NCBI GenBank assembly: GCA_022376465.1
Contig: JACDTU010000005.1
Span: forward strand, 794,001 to 858,000
Direction of reading: 5' to 3'
DNA length: 64,000 bases
Origin: Cubamyces lactineus
Taxonomy: Eukaryota > Basidiomycota > Agaricomycetes > Polyporales > Polyporaceae
Shown: one piece after another, positions 45,357 to 55,236 of the stretch
Numbering within the stretch: the first letter of the stretch is position 1
Layout of the letters: each line of letters opens with the position of its first letter
The notes under the pieces: generated by a model
What the model was told of the DNA's origin: nothing
The model's input: only the letters and a program-made list of their open reading frames with translations
The model's database searches: none
Made by a program: the position numbers and the translations under genes

Positions 45357-47234
45357 CCTGCAGACGACTCGGCGACAAGGAAACAAACCGAGGGTGACCC
45401 GGAGACCGAAAGGTAGAAGGAAGGAGTTGGGAACGCCGGGGATGGGAGCTGGCTCAGGCGGAGCCGTCAGACGACCTAAGACCGAGGTCTATGTCTTCTG
45501 GGCCCCCATGACCACGCCCTGCGAGAATATATAGCGGCAAGGCATATGCACACCAGCCATAGCCGGGCGCGAGAGCGCAGAACTGTGAGCTGCTATCTCT
45601 GTGAGGGCTGATAAGGAGTGATAAGGCCTTCAACGCGTCCGAGATGCTCAACAGATTAGCAGCCGTCGCGAACTCTATCTGTGTTATAGAGACGGCGGCA
45701 TCAGACGAGAGAGTGACTAGAGGCAATGGATGAGATACAACCGTACCTTTCCTAGTTTCTTGGCAGCCCGATCTCCAGATGAGTCCTTGTGACACTATCT
45801 TCCAGAGACCGGTAAATACACCCTCGCAGATACGGGACACTACGGATAGTGTTGCTTTCTGGCTCTTCGCCGAGCACGCATTGCTCCTGGTAGTGGAGTT
45901 ACAGGGGGTTATGTACTTGCTCACATCACCGTTGTATACTGGCATGCATGGTGTCCAATTGCAAGGGCACGGGAAGCGCGTAAGGGCAAAGGCAGCAACC
46001 AAATATGTGTAAACAATTTAAATGATCACATAACCATTAAACCAAGTATTACTTGAAGTATACAGTAGGTCACTTCAAGCTGGGGACGTTTATTCTCTCT
46101 GAATCTCATCGTCATATCACTAACAAGCAAGCTAGCCCATGGCCAACCTTTGCCAGCAAATCAGTACCCACAATGTAGTAATCGCTATACCGCTTATGAG
46201 ATTTGTCGGCGACTCGAGGGTTGTACAGCTTGGGACGCCGTCGTGCACGACCTCCCACTAGCGATCCTCCGTTTGTGGCGGTCCTAGACACTATACCTCC
46301 CATCGCCGCTGCCAGAGTTCTTGGCCATAGCTTGCTTTGTGCTCCGGACGACCCCGGGCGTGATGCATTCGTGCGCGATATACTCGCCTGTACACAGCTC
46401 GATCTGGGCGTACTTGCCCATCTTTATACTTTCGGGCTCGTCCGCGTATGTAGGTGCGTACATATTCTTCTTCTTTACTAGAACTCTCAGACATCCATAA
46501 GTCTACAACCCGAAGGGCCCTACACCTGCTGTCACTTCCGCATTTACTCCTAGATTGTCTCTGGAAGCAGCCGCACAAATATCCACATCGTTTTAAGCCA
46601 TCGTCTAGCAATGCAGCTTAACTGCGGGCACTAGTGAGCATGACTCTTCAACCCACCATCTCCTGTCTCGTGAACCATTTGAACGCCTCATGCTTATCCA
46701 GACACTACTTCGCGACGACTATCGCTTCGGTTTCACCGGACGGGTTGACACACGTCGTTATATCAGCGGCATAGCTGCGAATGTTGGCCGCTCGAGAAAA
46801 CGCTTAGCGCGCACATTCAGACTTTTCGAGCTCGAGGGGCCCGGGCATTGCACTGCCATGTGCGTCGAAGTGCTCAAAAGTACAGTATGTCACTGATATC
46901 TTGAGCAAGGAAGCGAGCATGCCAGGCCCAGGCAAGCTCATGCATTGCGTATACCACCACGTTCAATCTAGGAACGTCAGAAATGCGGGAAGGCTTAGGC
47001 AGGTACCAAAGTGCTACATCCGTAGCCATTATCGCGCCGACGCTAAGTACACGATACACGATACACCATTGCCAGCCACAACGATACACCCAACTTCCTT
47101 ATCGCCCTCTCCAGGGGGGGCTCCGAACGCGAGCCAAGAGCACTCGCGCCGATAGCGCCCTTCCGTCTCCCATCTTCCATCTTCCAGTGTTCCATATCGA
47201 ACGTTACACCAGTACTAGTAGGCTAGTAGTACTC
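45357..47234. other. Intergenic stretch containing a decayed gene
   Basis: After the OPT promoter (about 45357-45900) no intact gene is found up to 47234. The central part holds the HNH-like relic listed separately (46203-46770). Confidence 0.45.
46203..46770 (+). pseudogene. Degenerate HNH-endonuclease-like gene relic
   Basis: Three segments recall the large mushroom family of HNH-domain proteins. First is an N-terminal helical exon: IAAARVLGHSLLCAPDDPGR then FVRDILACTQLDLGVLAHLY, ending at a GTATGT donor near 46446. Second is a Pro-rich linker, GPTPAVTSAFTPRLSLEA, after an AG acceptor near 46480. Third is LIQTLLRDDYRFGFTGRVDT near 46693-46755, which resembles the family's L-x-R-D-G-Y-R-C-x-x-T-G-x-x-D but lacks the Cys. 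The frames are interrupted by stops and no complete HNH motif follows, so I call it broken. The family assignment is from memory of the pattern. Confidence 0.35.
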
Positions 47235-48234
47235 TTACGCATCCCGCACGGGCCGCACCGTCTCCGTACTACTAGCACTACGCGACGCAGGCCTCCCGCG
47301 ACTCCACCTCGACGATCGCGACCTCCGTATCTGTGCCTTTACATTCGACCTCGCGCGCGCGGTGCCGGGCAAGAGCGCGGGCACGGGCTGCACCGGGCCA
47401 CGCTTCTCCTTTTTCGACATCGTGCGTTTGGGCAGGCCCCCAGGCTGCACGCATCTATTAGTATTAGTATCGCTACTGCTAGTACCACGAGCGGCCTCCG
47501 AGTCCTTGAACTTTTTGGTGGACTTCTCCTTGGGGTTATCTTTGCGCTTCGCTCCGCTGTGCGATGGCGCGGACCCGCCGTGCCCACGACGACCACTCGG
47601 ACTCTTCGTAGACGTGGTGGAGCCCCCGATCGTGAGTTGACCCTGGGGCTTGGGCATCTTGAGGCAGTCGGCGTACGTGGGCGCAGAAACGCCGGCGGGT
47701 GCTGGGCCATTGACATGCGATTGCGAGCCCATGGCCAGGGGACTTCTAGAGGCGCATGTACTTTCTAGAGGAGGTGACGGCGGGCGGCTGGGCACGTCCT
47801 GAAGTTGGGGCTCCGTCGGCACTGAGCCTGCCTCGTCGTTCGTACTGATGTCGGGAGAAGCTTGCGCAGTTTGAACATGATGGCCGTTCGGGGATGCTGC
47901 CACAGCCGCATACACCTAATCAAGAAGAATGCCATGGACGAACTTCTCGCAGCGTCGAAAGTCAACAGCTTACCTCAGGCGGGACGGCGTAGAAGGGATG
48001 ATAAGCGTACGCCGCCCACGCACAGTCCGCGCACAGCGCCTCAACGTACACCGGACGAGCGTAATACTGCGACAGCAGGCCTTCGCTGCACTCCTTGCAC
48101 TCGCCACCGCTGGGAGAGTCAGGCGAAGGAGGATTCGGCGCGCCGGGGTAGGACGCGTGCTTCTTGACGGGCGGATAGGAGCGCGCGTGGCCGCAGAGGA
48201 GCCACTGGACGACCGGCACTTCGTATCGGCACAT
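47235..48234 (-). CDS. Unknown protein, 313 aa, Cys motif N-terminus and basic Ser-rich tail
   Basis: Exons 48234-47974 and 47915-47235 join in phase across a 58-nt intron. The ATG at 48234 (MCRYEVPVVQWLLCGHARS) is chosen because no upstream in-frame ATG exists. The first about 85 residues contain C-x-H (LCGHAR) and C-x2-C motifs (GGECKECSEG and EALCADCAW), which could form one zinc-binding unit. The second exon is low complexity: Pro/Ser-rich, then strongly basic (KRKDNPKEKSTKKFKDSE, SKKEKRGPVQPV, RRSRSSRWSRGR), probably disordered and nuclear. I do not recognise the family, though the beginning looks like a conserved mushroom-specific module. Confidence 0.75.
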
Positions 48235-48543
48235 TAATATTCCTTTCGAGTTGTCGCGTGCGAGGTTCAGGAATGAGGATGTAGACGTTGAATGCAATAT
48301 GTCTGAGAGAGCGGCGCGCTTCCGCGCTCGCTTTTATGCAGAACGTCGAAAGAAAGCGCTTGCGCTGGGCTTCCTGGTGAGTGGCTTTGGCAAACTCGAG
48401 CGGGCTGAGCCTCATTGAGTTGTCCATACAGTAAAAAGGACAAAAACTTCGGCCTTTCTGAAGTCAGAATCTTTCACCTTGTCGGCGTATCCGAGTGAAG
48501 AATTAGTATATTCATACGTAAGTCAAGCGCACCACGCATCCAT
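48235..48543. other. Short intergenic region
   Basis: 309 bp between the start of the 313-aa gene and the stop of SAM50, both on the minus strand; presumably promoter of the former and 3' flank of the latter. Confidence 0.5.
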
Positions 48544-50469
48544 CTACAAAAAGTCCACCCCGATCCCAACCTGGAAACCCTTCCGGGTGCCGTCGCTCTT
48601 ACTCGCGACTAGGGGCACGCCGAAGTTGAGTTCCACACGGACCGGGTCGAGTTTGTATACCAAGCCGACCCCAGCGGAGATCGAGGGCTTTGATATGCTC
48701 GCGAGCACGCTGTCCATTAATGGGCGTGCTGAGATTTGTCGGTGGTGGTGAGCAACAATCGTGATATACTAGGATGGGAAAGAGGGATGGATGGGGCTCA
48801 CATTTATCCACGTTGTCGAGGCGCCCGGCGTTCAACCACAAATGCGCCTTTACGGGCCAGTGTGGTTTGCGCGGGATGTTCGAGATCAGGCTAAGACCGG
48901 TCGACCAGTACATGCTGCCTCCTAACGAGTCAACTAGATGCGGGTCGGTGAGGCTGGATAGACAGTGAAAATTCGCGTGGAGACTAACCACCGTCGTGCG
49001 GGCCCATCCCATTCATTCTGAACATGCGCACGCTGACCGGGCCGCCAAGCTGGAACCGATCAGAGAAGTACGACTTGCTACCCATGTTCCACAGCAGCCC
49101 CGTGCGTGCCGCGAACGATACAGTCTAGACGCAACAACGTCAATCAATTGTAAGGTGACAATCCCCGCTAGAAACGTACCAGGCCTGGAAGCAGTGACCT
49201 AGCGAACTGCCCATGCGCCTCAGTTTTGTAGAATGAGGCGTCACCGCCGAGGCCCGCGAACTCCTGGAAGAACTTGGAGTAGGACCCGCGAGTACCAAGC
49301 AGCTTGTCGTCCCGCGTATCGCGTGTCCACGAGTGGTATACGGACGATTTGATCGACTGTCCCGCCGCCTCCCGGATGCTAGGGAAAAAGTGAGCATATA
49401 AAGCAAAATGGCGATCAATAGCTACGTACCTAATAGACGCGGAAGGCGAAAGGTTGCCAATATGCCTCAGAACGGCTTCGTATCCCACCTCATGCGCACC
49501 ACGGTCCAACGCCCCATTCTGCACGCAACGATTGACTGGATTGAGCAACCCAAGGCGCGGTGCGGGAGAGAAAGCTGACCTAGCTCACCCTGACGACTGC
49601 CCGGAGACCACGGATGCCCTCAAAGCTGCTCGCGAAGCTCGAATTGTCGCGCTCCATCCCGAACAACGCGACTTCCCCTCGCGTCTTCAAGTCGGAGGAC
49701 AAGGGCGCGGAAAGCGACGCGTTGAACGACATGCGCGTCTTTGTCGCAAACGCGACGTTCGCTTCGAAGGTTTCCGCGCCACCAAAAGCGTTCCGGACGC
49801 GGGCGGTCGCACTCTGGTGGGAAAACCCGCATCATGAGCGATGGCCAATGGCTTCAAGATGTATAGGCACGTACAGCTCCGCCCTCGTTGTTCCCGACTT
49901 GCGTGCTAGTGTTAAGGAAGTACCTGCCCTTTTCTCTGGTCAGGAAGACGACGTCCACATCCTCCGGGTGCGCGAGCGCGTCGCGGCTGCGGTCAATGAC
50001 GGCCTCGACTTGGGTGAACAGGTCGGTCTCCTCGAGGAGGTTCTTGATCTTCTTTGTTTTGCGCAAGACCGACTCGAGCGTTGCGCCATTCTCGTCTGGG
50101 ACCTGGAGGACGGGGTCTATGACAGAGGCGAGGAAGGAGTCGCGCGTACGGACGGCCCCGCGAACGCGTACGGAGGCGATGTGCAGCGGCGTGGAGAGGT
50201 TGTTGTTCACCTGTTATCCCAGGTGTGAAGCAAGCATCATTGGGCAGGTGAGAGACGTTCACGGGCGCATATAGGGCGCGAATGCTCACCAGTTCAGAGA
50301 GCTGTACGAGCGCGGACTCGTACTGGCCACGCAGCTTCCTGAGCTTGCGCTCCTCCCACCATTTCCGATACTTTTCAATATCCTCTGGATCTGGTTCCTT
50401 CTCCCTGGGCGACGCAGTGTTGTGCAGCGGGGGCTGCAGCGGAGGGGCCTGTGCCTCCAGTTCCGACAT
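48544..50469 (-). CDS. SAM50: SAM50/TOB55, mitochondrial outer-membrane beta-barrel assembly protein
   Basis: Sam50 is the BamA-like core of the sorting and assembly machinery and is essential for inserting beta-barrel proteins in the mitochondrial outer membrane. Eight exons: 50469-50290, 50210-49875, 49813-49589, 49518-49430, 49378-49180, 49124-48989, 48921-48802 and 48728-48544, giving 489 residues. The N-terminal KYRKWWEERKLRKLRGQYES helix leads to the POTRA domain (about 62-170: STPLHIASVRVRGAVRTRDS, NLLEETDLFTQVEAVIDRS). The barrel follows: ARVRNAFGGAETFEANVAFA, HEVGYEAVLRHIGNLSPSAS, YHSWTRDTRDDKLLGTRGSY, SDRFQLGGPVSVRMFRMNGM with the conserved Arg of the L6 loop, then GPHDGGSMYWSTGLSLIS. 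The end is GFQVGIGVDFL, a beta-signal-like last strand with a terminal hydrophobic residue. Confidence 0.93.
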
Positions 50470-50719
50470 AGAAGAGAGCAAGTAAGTGCGAGGGTGGACT
50501 CTTCCGTAGCGCCCGTGCTCGCGTCAATGCTCGGCGCCAAACATTGACAAGCGCTGCCGAGCGGAGCGGTGGGCGCCTAAGCGCGTCTTTTGGGCGTCTG
50601 CGATGGACTGCACGTCTGACATCGTCTGCCAAACCTTCCAGTCCGGAGGAGAGGGGGGCCAGCTGAATACCTCCACACGAACAGCGACGACAGCACACAG
50701 CTTATGAACGACCGCCACG
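50470..50719. promoter_or_regulatory. Divergent promoter region of SAM50 and the MATE transporter
   Basis: 250 bp between two opposing start codons must contain both promoters and leaders. No distinct element is recognised. Confidence 0.4.
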
Positions 50720-53492
50720 ATGTCCTCCACCTACGTCCATTATTCCACCCCGTCCTCTCTCCCCTCAGACTACGCCCTCCTCTCTCGCTACGCCGCGGCA
50801 CACGACCAGTCTCAAGAGGCCCAATCCTCACAGGACGCCGGCCCTTCGGAGGACATTGAAGACAGCGAACCATACGAACCTCGGGGGATTAGTATCAACG
50901 GCTCACTCAGGCGGAAAAAATCGCGCAGAAGCAGTTTCCCCACCTCCTACATTACCCCCTTCAACCCCACCATGGGTCCTCTCCCAGACAAGGCCGGTCA
51001 CCGCTCTGGCCCCAAACCCATCGAGCCCACAGAGAACACGCCCCTCTTGGCTCCTCTGGTACCGCGCATCGAGGAAGAGTGCGATGCAGAAGATGCGCGC
51101 GAGCCCCCCAACTTCCTGACGATGCTGAAGGAAGAAGCTGGTGTACTGACGAAGTACACACTTCCCGTCTTCGCGTACGTCATTTAAGCCGTCTTGAGAA
51201 GCACCGCGCTCACCTTATTCACATTGCAGGACGCATCTATTCGAATACTCCCTCGTCATCGCTTCCGTAATCTCTATCGGACACCTTTCCACCACCGCGC
51301 TCGCCGCGTCCACTCTGGGTTCAATGACGGCGAGCGTCTCAGGGTTCAGCATCATCCAAGGTTTTGCCAGCACGCTGGATACTATGCTACCCAGCGCGTG
51401 GACTTCGCCACAACCCCAGCTCGTGGGTCTCTGGTCACAACGAATGGGTACGTCGTTCTATTTCTCGTCCGGCATTCTCGTTAGACCCCCATCTATCAAA
51501 ATTCCGCCGCGCGGCGCCTCTCAAGGGAAGTTTTATGCTTGAATGCCCATGTGAGGCGCTCCGGGTCAGGCGCGTGAGTAAGCGGAGAGCTGACGAAGTG
51601 TCGAAAGCTGGTATGGAAGCTGCCCTACGTCCGATGCAAGCACCGTGGCGTCATACCTCCAGCAGCCCGGTGGTCATGATATGCCGACTGCAGCTGAATG
51701 CTTCATCATATCGCACCTTTCTTTTTGTCCTCAGCTGATACCAAGCTCTTGAGAATTCATGTTAACATAACTATTCAGCTGTCGTAATGGCCGCCACGTT
51801 AGTGGTATGTGTTTCCTAACTCGGCATCATACATACTATATGCAGTCAGCTCACTTCCGCCTGTTAGCCCATCTTGATGATATGGTTCAGCTCGGAGAGC
51901 ATCCTCCTCTTTTTGAAGCAGGAACCTGAGGTCGCGCGCCTCGCTGCCGTATACCTAAAGTACTCTGCCATCGGCCTGCCTGCATACGCCTTCAACTCGA
52001 TCTCTCGGTAGGTCTCAATCACACTGAGATTTGATTGTTCTTGATGCTCATGTCGTTTCAGACGGTATTTCCAGTCGCAAGGTTACATACCTATACTTGT
52101 ACGGGAAGAACCTAAGCTCATAGAACACCACAGGTCTGTTCACCGTCCCAACACGCATTATCTTGAGCGTCGCGCCCGTAAACGCAGCACTGAACTACCT
52201 CCTCGGTACGCTATCTCACCCATCCACACACAATCCCCCTCCACCTTACTCATCACACTACGTACAGTCTGGGGACCCGAGCCCTTCCGGCTAGGCTTCA
52301 TCGGCGCGCCCATCGCGACCGCGATCTCGTTCAACCTCATCTCGATCATGTCGATCGTCTACGGGGTGTTCTTCGTGCCCCGCACCGCGTGGCACCCGCT
52401 CTCGATGCGCTGCTTCACGAGCCTGGGCGTCTTGGTGCAGCTCGGCTTGTCGGGGGTCGGGCAGGTCGCGAGCGAGTGGTGGTCGTGGGAGCTGGTTGGA
52501 CGTGAGTCGTGTTTGTTGTTTGGGGTGCGCTGTGCTAGGATGCTGATGGTGTGGGTATCTGGTGGACAGTTGCTGCTAGCCAGTGAGTGGTTGTTGTCTC
52601 TGCGGATTGACGATACGTTGTGCTGACCTTTCCTTAGGCTCGGCCCTACTGCACTCGCAACACAGTCAGTGCTGCTCGTCTCCGCTTCTACAACGTACCA
52701 AGCGCCTTTCGCGCTAAGCGTCGCATCTTCCGTTCGGTATGATGACATCGCTTGACTGCATCCGCCAAATCTATGCTCACCATCGAACAGCATCGGCAAC
52801 TTGCTTGGCGAAGAGAACGCCAAGCGCGCAGGCGTCGCCTCAAAATGCTCCATCCTGATGTCGCTGGTCATCAGTGCGGTTTGGAGGTATGTATCGCAAG
52901 GGCATACTCGATAAAACGCCTGGATGGTCTGACATATACACTCCAAAGCACCATGTTCATGGTCTTCCGCCATTCATGGGCTCATCTCTTCAACGACGAT
53001 CCCGGTATGCCTGCAAGCCATTATCCTAAAATGAGTTGCACTGATCCTGCTCTCCTATAGCCGTTGTGTCCCTCGTGGCCTCTATTTTGCCCCTTGTCGC
53101 GCTCTTCCAGGTGTTCGATGGCCTAAGCGCCATCACTGCCGGTATCCTTCGCGCCATCGGGAAGCAATTCACAGGCGCCCTGCTGAACCTCAGCGCTTAC
53201 TACGTCGTCGGTACGTTCCCCTCTCCTTGCCTGACCGCCCATGCTCGCGCCATACTCACGGACCACCGACCTTGTACGCATAGGCATCCCGTTCGGGATC
53301 TGGCTCGCGTTCTGGCGCGGGATGCAGCTGCACGGGCTGTGGGTCGGCCTGACCGTCTCGCTCGTGTACTGCGCCGCCGTCGGCGTGTGGCTCTGCCTGC
53401 GCACGGACTGGGAGCGCGAGGTGGAGAAGGTGCGCGTGCGCCTCGAGGCGGACAGGAAGCACATGGGCGACGACGTCGAGGGCCTGCACTAA
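50720..53492 (+). CDS. MATE-family efflux transporter
   Basis: A multidrug and toxic compound extrusion antiporter for membrane export of small molecules, like yeast Erc1. Thirteen exons: 50720-51174, 51230-51447, 51779-51804, 51868-52007, 52062-52081, 52134-52205, 52268-52501, 52570-52582 (13 nt), 52638-52736, 52791-52886, 52949-53004, 53061-53210 and 53284-53492, giving 595 residues. About 145 cytosolic residues (Pro/Ser-rich, basic LRRKKSRR, then PTENTPLL) precede the membrane domain. MATE signatures include GFASTLDTMLPSAW, QPQLVGLWSQRM, ALGLPAYAFN-like AIGLPAYAFN, RRYFQSQG, LGPTALATQSVLL, YQAPFALSVASSVRIGNLLG and FDGLSAITAGILRAIGKQ. The intron at 51448-51778 is 331 nt, far longer than its neighbours. 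Confidence 0.92.
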
Positions 53493-55236
53493 GCGTCGCA
53501 TTACATTTTGTTGCGTTGCGGTGCAGCCCTCGGGTCGTGGCGTGGGAGATATACAATATACGTGCTATATATTCTCAGGAGGCTCCGGATTTGGATGAAG
53601 TTTTCTTGGACGATGCAATGAATGCTCGTGTTCTGCTAGATGTGGCCGCGAGGAAGACGTTTCGCGTAGGCGCGGGTGTACGTGAGTCGTATGTCTATCG
53701 CACCAAAAGTTCCCTGATCATCCCCGTTGATGAGTATTTTAACCAGTGACTCTGAGGCAGCCAGAGTTTGAATCAGCCACAGACGCGTCGCGACGCGTTC
53801 CAGTGCATATAAGCGCCCGTCATCAGTTCTGCGCGTCCCTTAGTCCCACCTTATCATTACGGATGCCTTGAACCGTTATGCAAGAGATGACAATCAGATC
53901 GCCAAATCGTCAGCTTTGTCAACCATCTCAAGCCCGAATACGCCGTGGGACGTATCCGCTGGCTGGGCTCCGCCTGTCAACTTCAGTATGACCATGAAGC
54001 AGGGAACGCAGTCCTCTCAATTGGTTCCGCTACCTTCACATACACTCAGCCAACACGGCCGTCCCGCGGACGTTCTTGCGGAGACACATGCAGCATCCCG
54101 GCGGAACGCACGGCTCCGCCGTCTCCCGCGCAGAGCACCACGCCGATCCCACCAGGCACCGAAGCATTGCGTCCAGGGTCGCCCAGGATCACAGAAGGGT
54201 TCCCGTCGCAGGCTGTTGCGTCGCTCGGTGAGCACAGGCTCTGTCGTCCTGGGAAAGGCTAACAATGTGTTGGGTCGAAGCACACGTTGCGATGCGCAGA
54301 GTGGATCACCGCCGACAAATTGACCGGTGCTCGATTTGGGTGCGTCTGTCTCATTCGAGGGACGGCTGTGGGTGGGTTTGCCTCCATGGGGAGGATTGAA
54401 TGCCCCAGTACCTGTTCTGCAGCAGAGGAGAGTTTAGTTTTCGATTGGTCACGTCTCATCTGAATCAGTAGTAAGGTCGCTGCGGACGCGTCTTCACTCG
54501 AACCTTCCCAGTGTACTGCAACCACGGATTGCGTTGATGAGGCCATCCACTGGTTGCAGTTCATACGCATCTCTGTGTTTTCGGTCATGCGTGCTATTGC
54601 CACGCCAAGATGCATCTCAGTAACCTATAGGCTCTATCTGAAACACTTCCCTTATGGCATACAAGGACGGAGAACAGCGGAGGAGGGAACTTCTATCCGC
54701 TTTCAACATGGAGTGTGGGAAGTCGAGGCACGTCCTTGGTCGCCTACTTTGCAACGATGGGACGCGCAGGCTAACGTACTGCTTTACCAGCCCCGGACGC
54801 CGTCAACGCCTGCACCATCTAAACCCGCCTGATGTGGAGGAAGTGGGTTTAGTTCATACTACTGCGCACGCCCGTCGCATTTCCCCGAGGCTAGCTAGGG
54901 TCACTGGACGCCCGCATGACAACCCCATAGGGAGCGAGGATCAACCACCGCGATCATGTGATCCGTGGGTGGAAGGCTCCCTCTGCGCGGGCGTGTACCG
55001 CAGAAGCATCCCCGTGGGGATACCCAAGACAATTTGAGCATCCACGGAAGCGATATGTTCACAGGGTCTCCCAGGCGCTGCGCTAACCCGTTGGTATAGA
55101 TAGGACGCCGTGAACGGGGACGGCGGCGTGTCTCGTCCCCCCGTCCCCCACGACGACTGCGCAAGCAGATTGACGCCTCTCGCGCGGGCCAACGTTCATC
55201 TTCTACCAGCGCCGGACCCGGAGGAACACAGCCGCC
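53493..55236. other. Intergenic stretch with a palindrome and no firm gene
   Basis: The start is the 3' flank of the MATE gene. A 16-bp palindrome and a TATA-like site at 53808-53813 suggest a promoter facing right. The frames after it (53868-54323 without an ATG, 53945-54262, and 54654-55037 with an ATG, 127 residues starting MAYKDGEQRRREL) show no family motif and are not called. Confidence 0.4.
53783..53798. promoter_or_regulatory. 16-bp perfect palindrome with two ACGCGT hexamers
   Basis: ACGCGTCGCGACGCGT is its own reverse complement. It lies 10 bp before TATAAG (53808-53813). A palindrome suits a dimeric regulator, and the two hexamers match the MBF box; neither role is shown. Confidence 0.45.

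Noticed and set aside
53868..54323. 151-residue frame downstream of the 16-bp palindrome
   Set aside because: Starts with TTG, has no in-frame ATG or recognised motif; the first ATG after the TATA-like box meets a stop after two codons.
54654..55037. 127-residue ATG-started ORF (MAYKDGEQRRREL)
   Set aside because: No family, no splice or promoter support; possible but not supportable.
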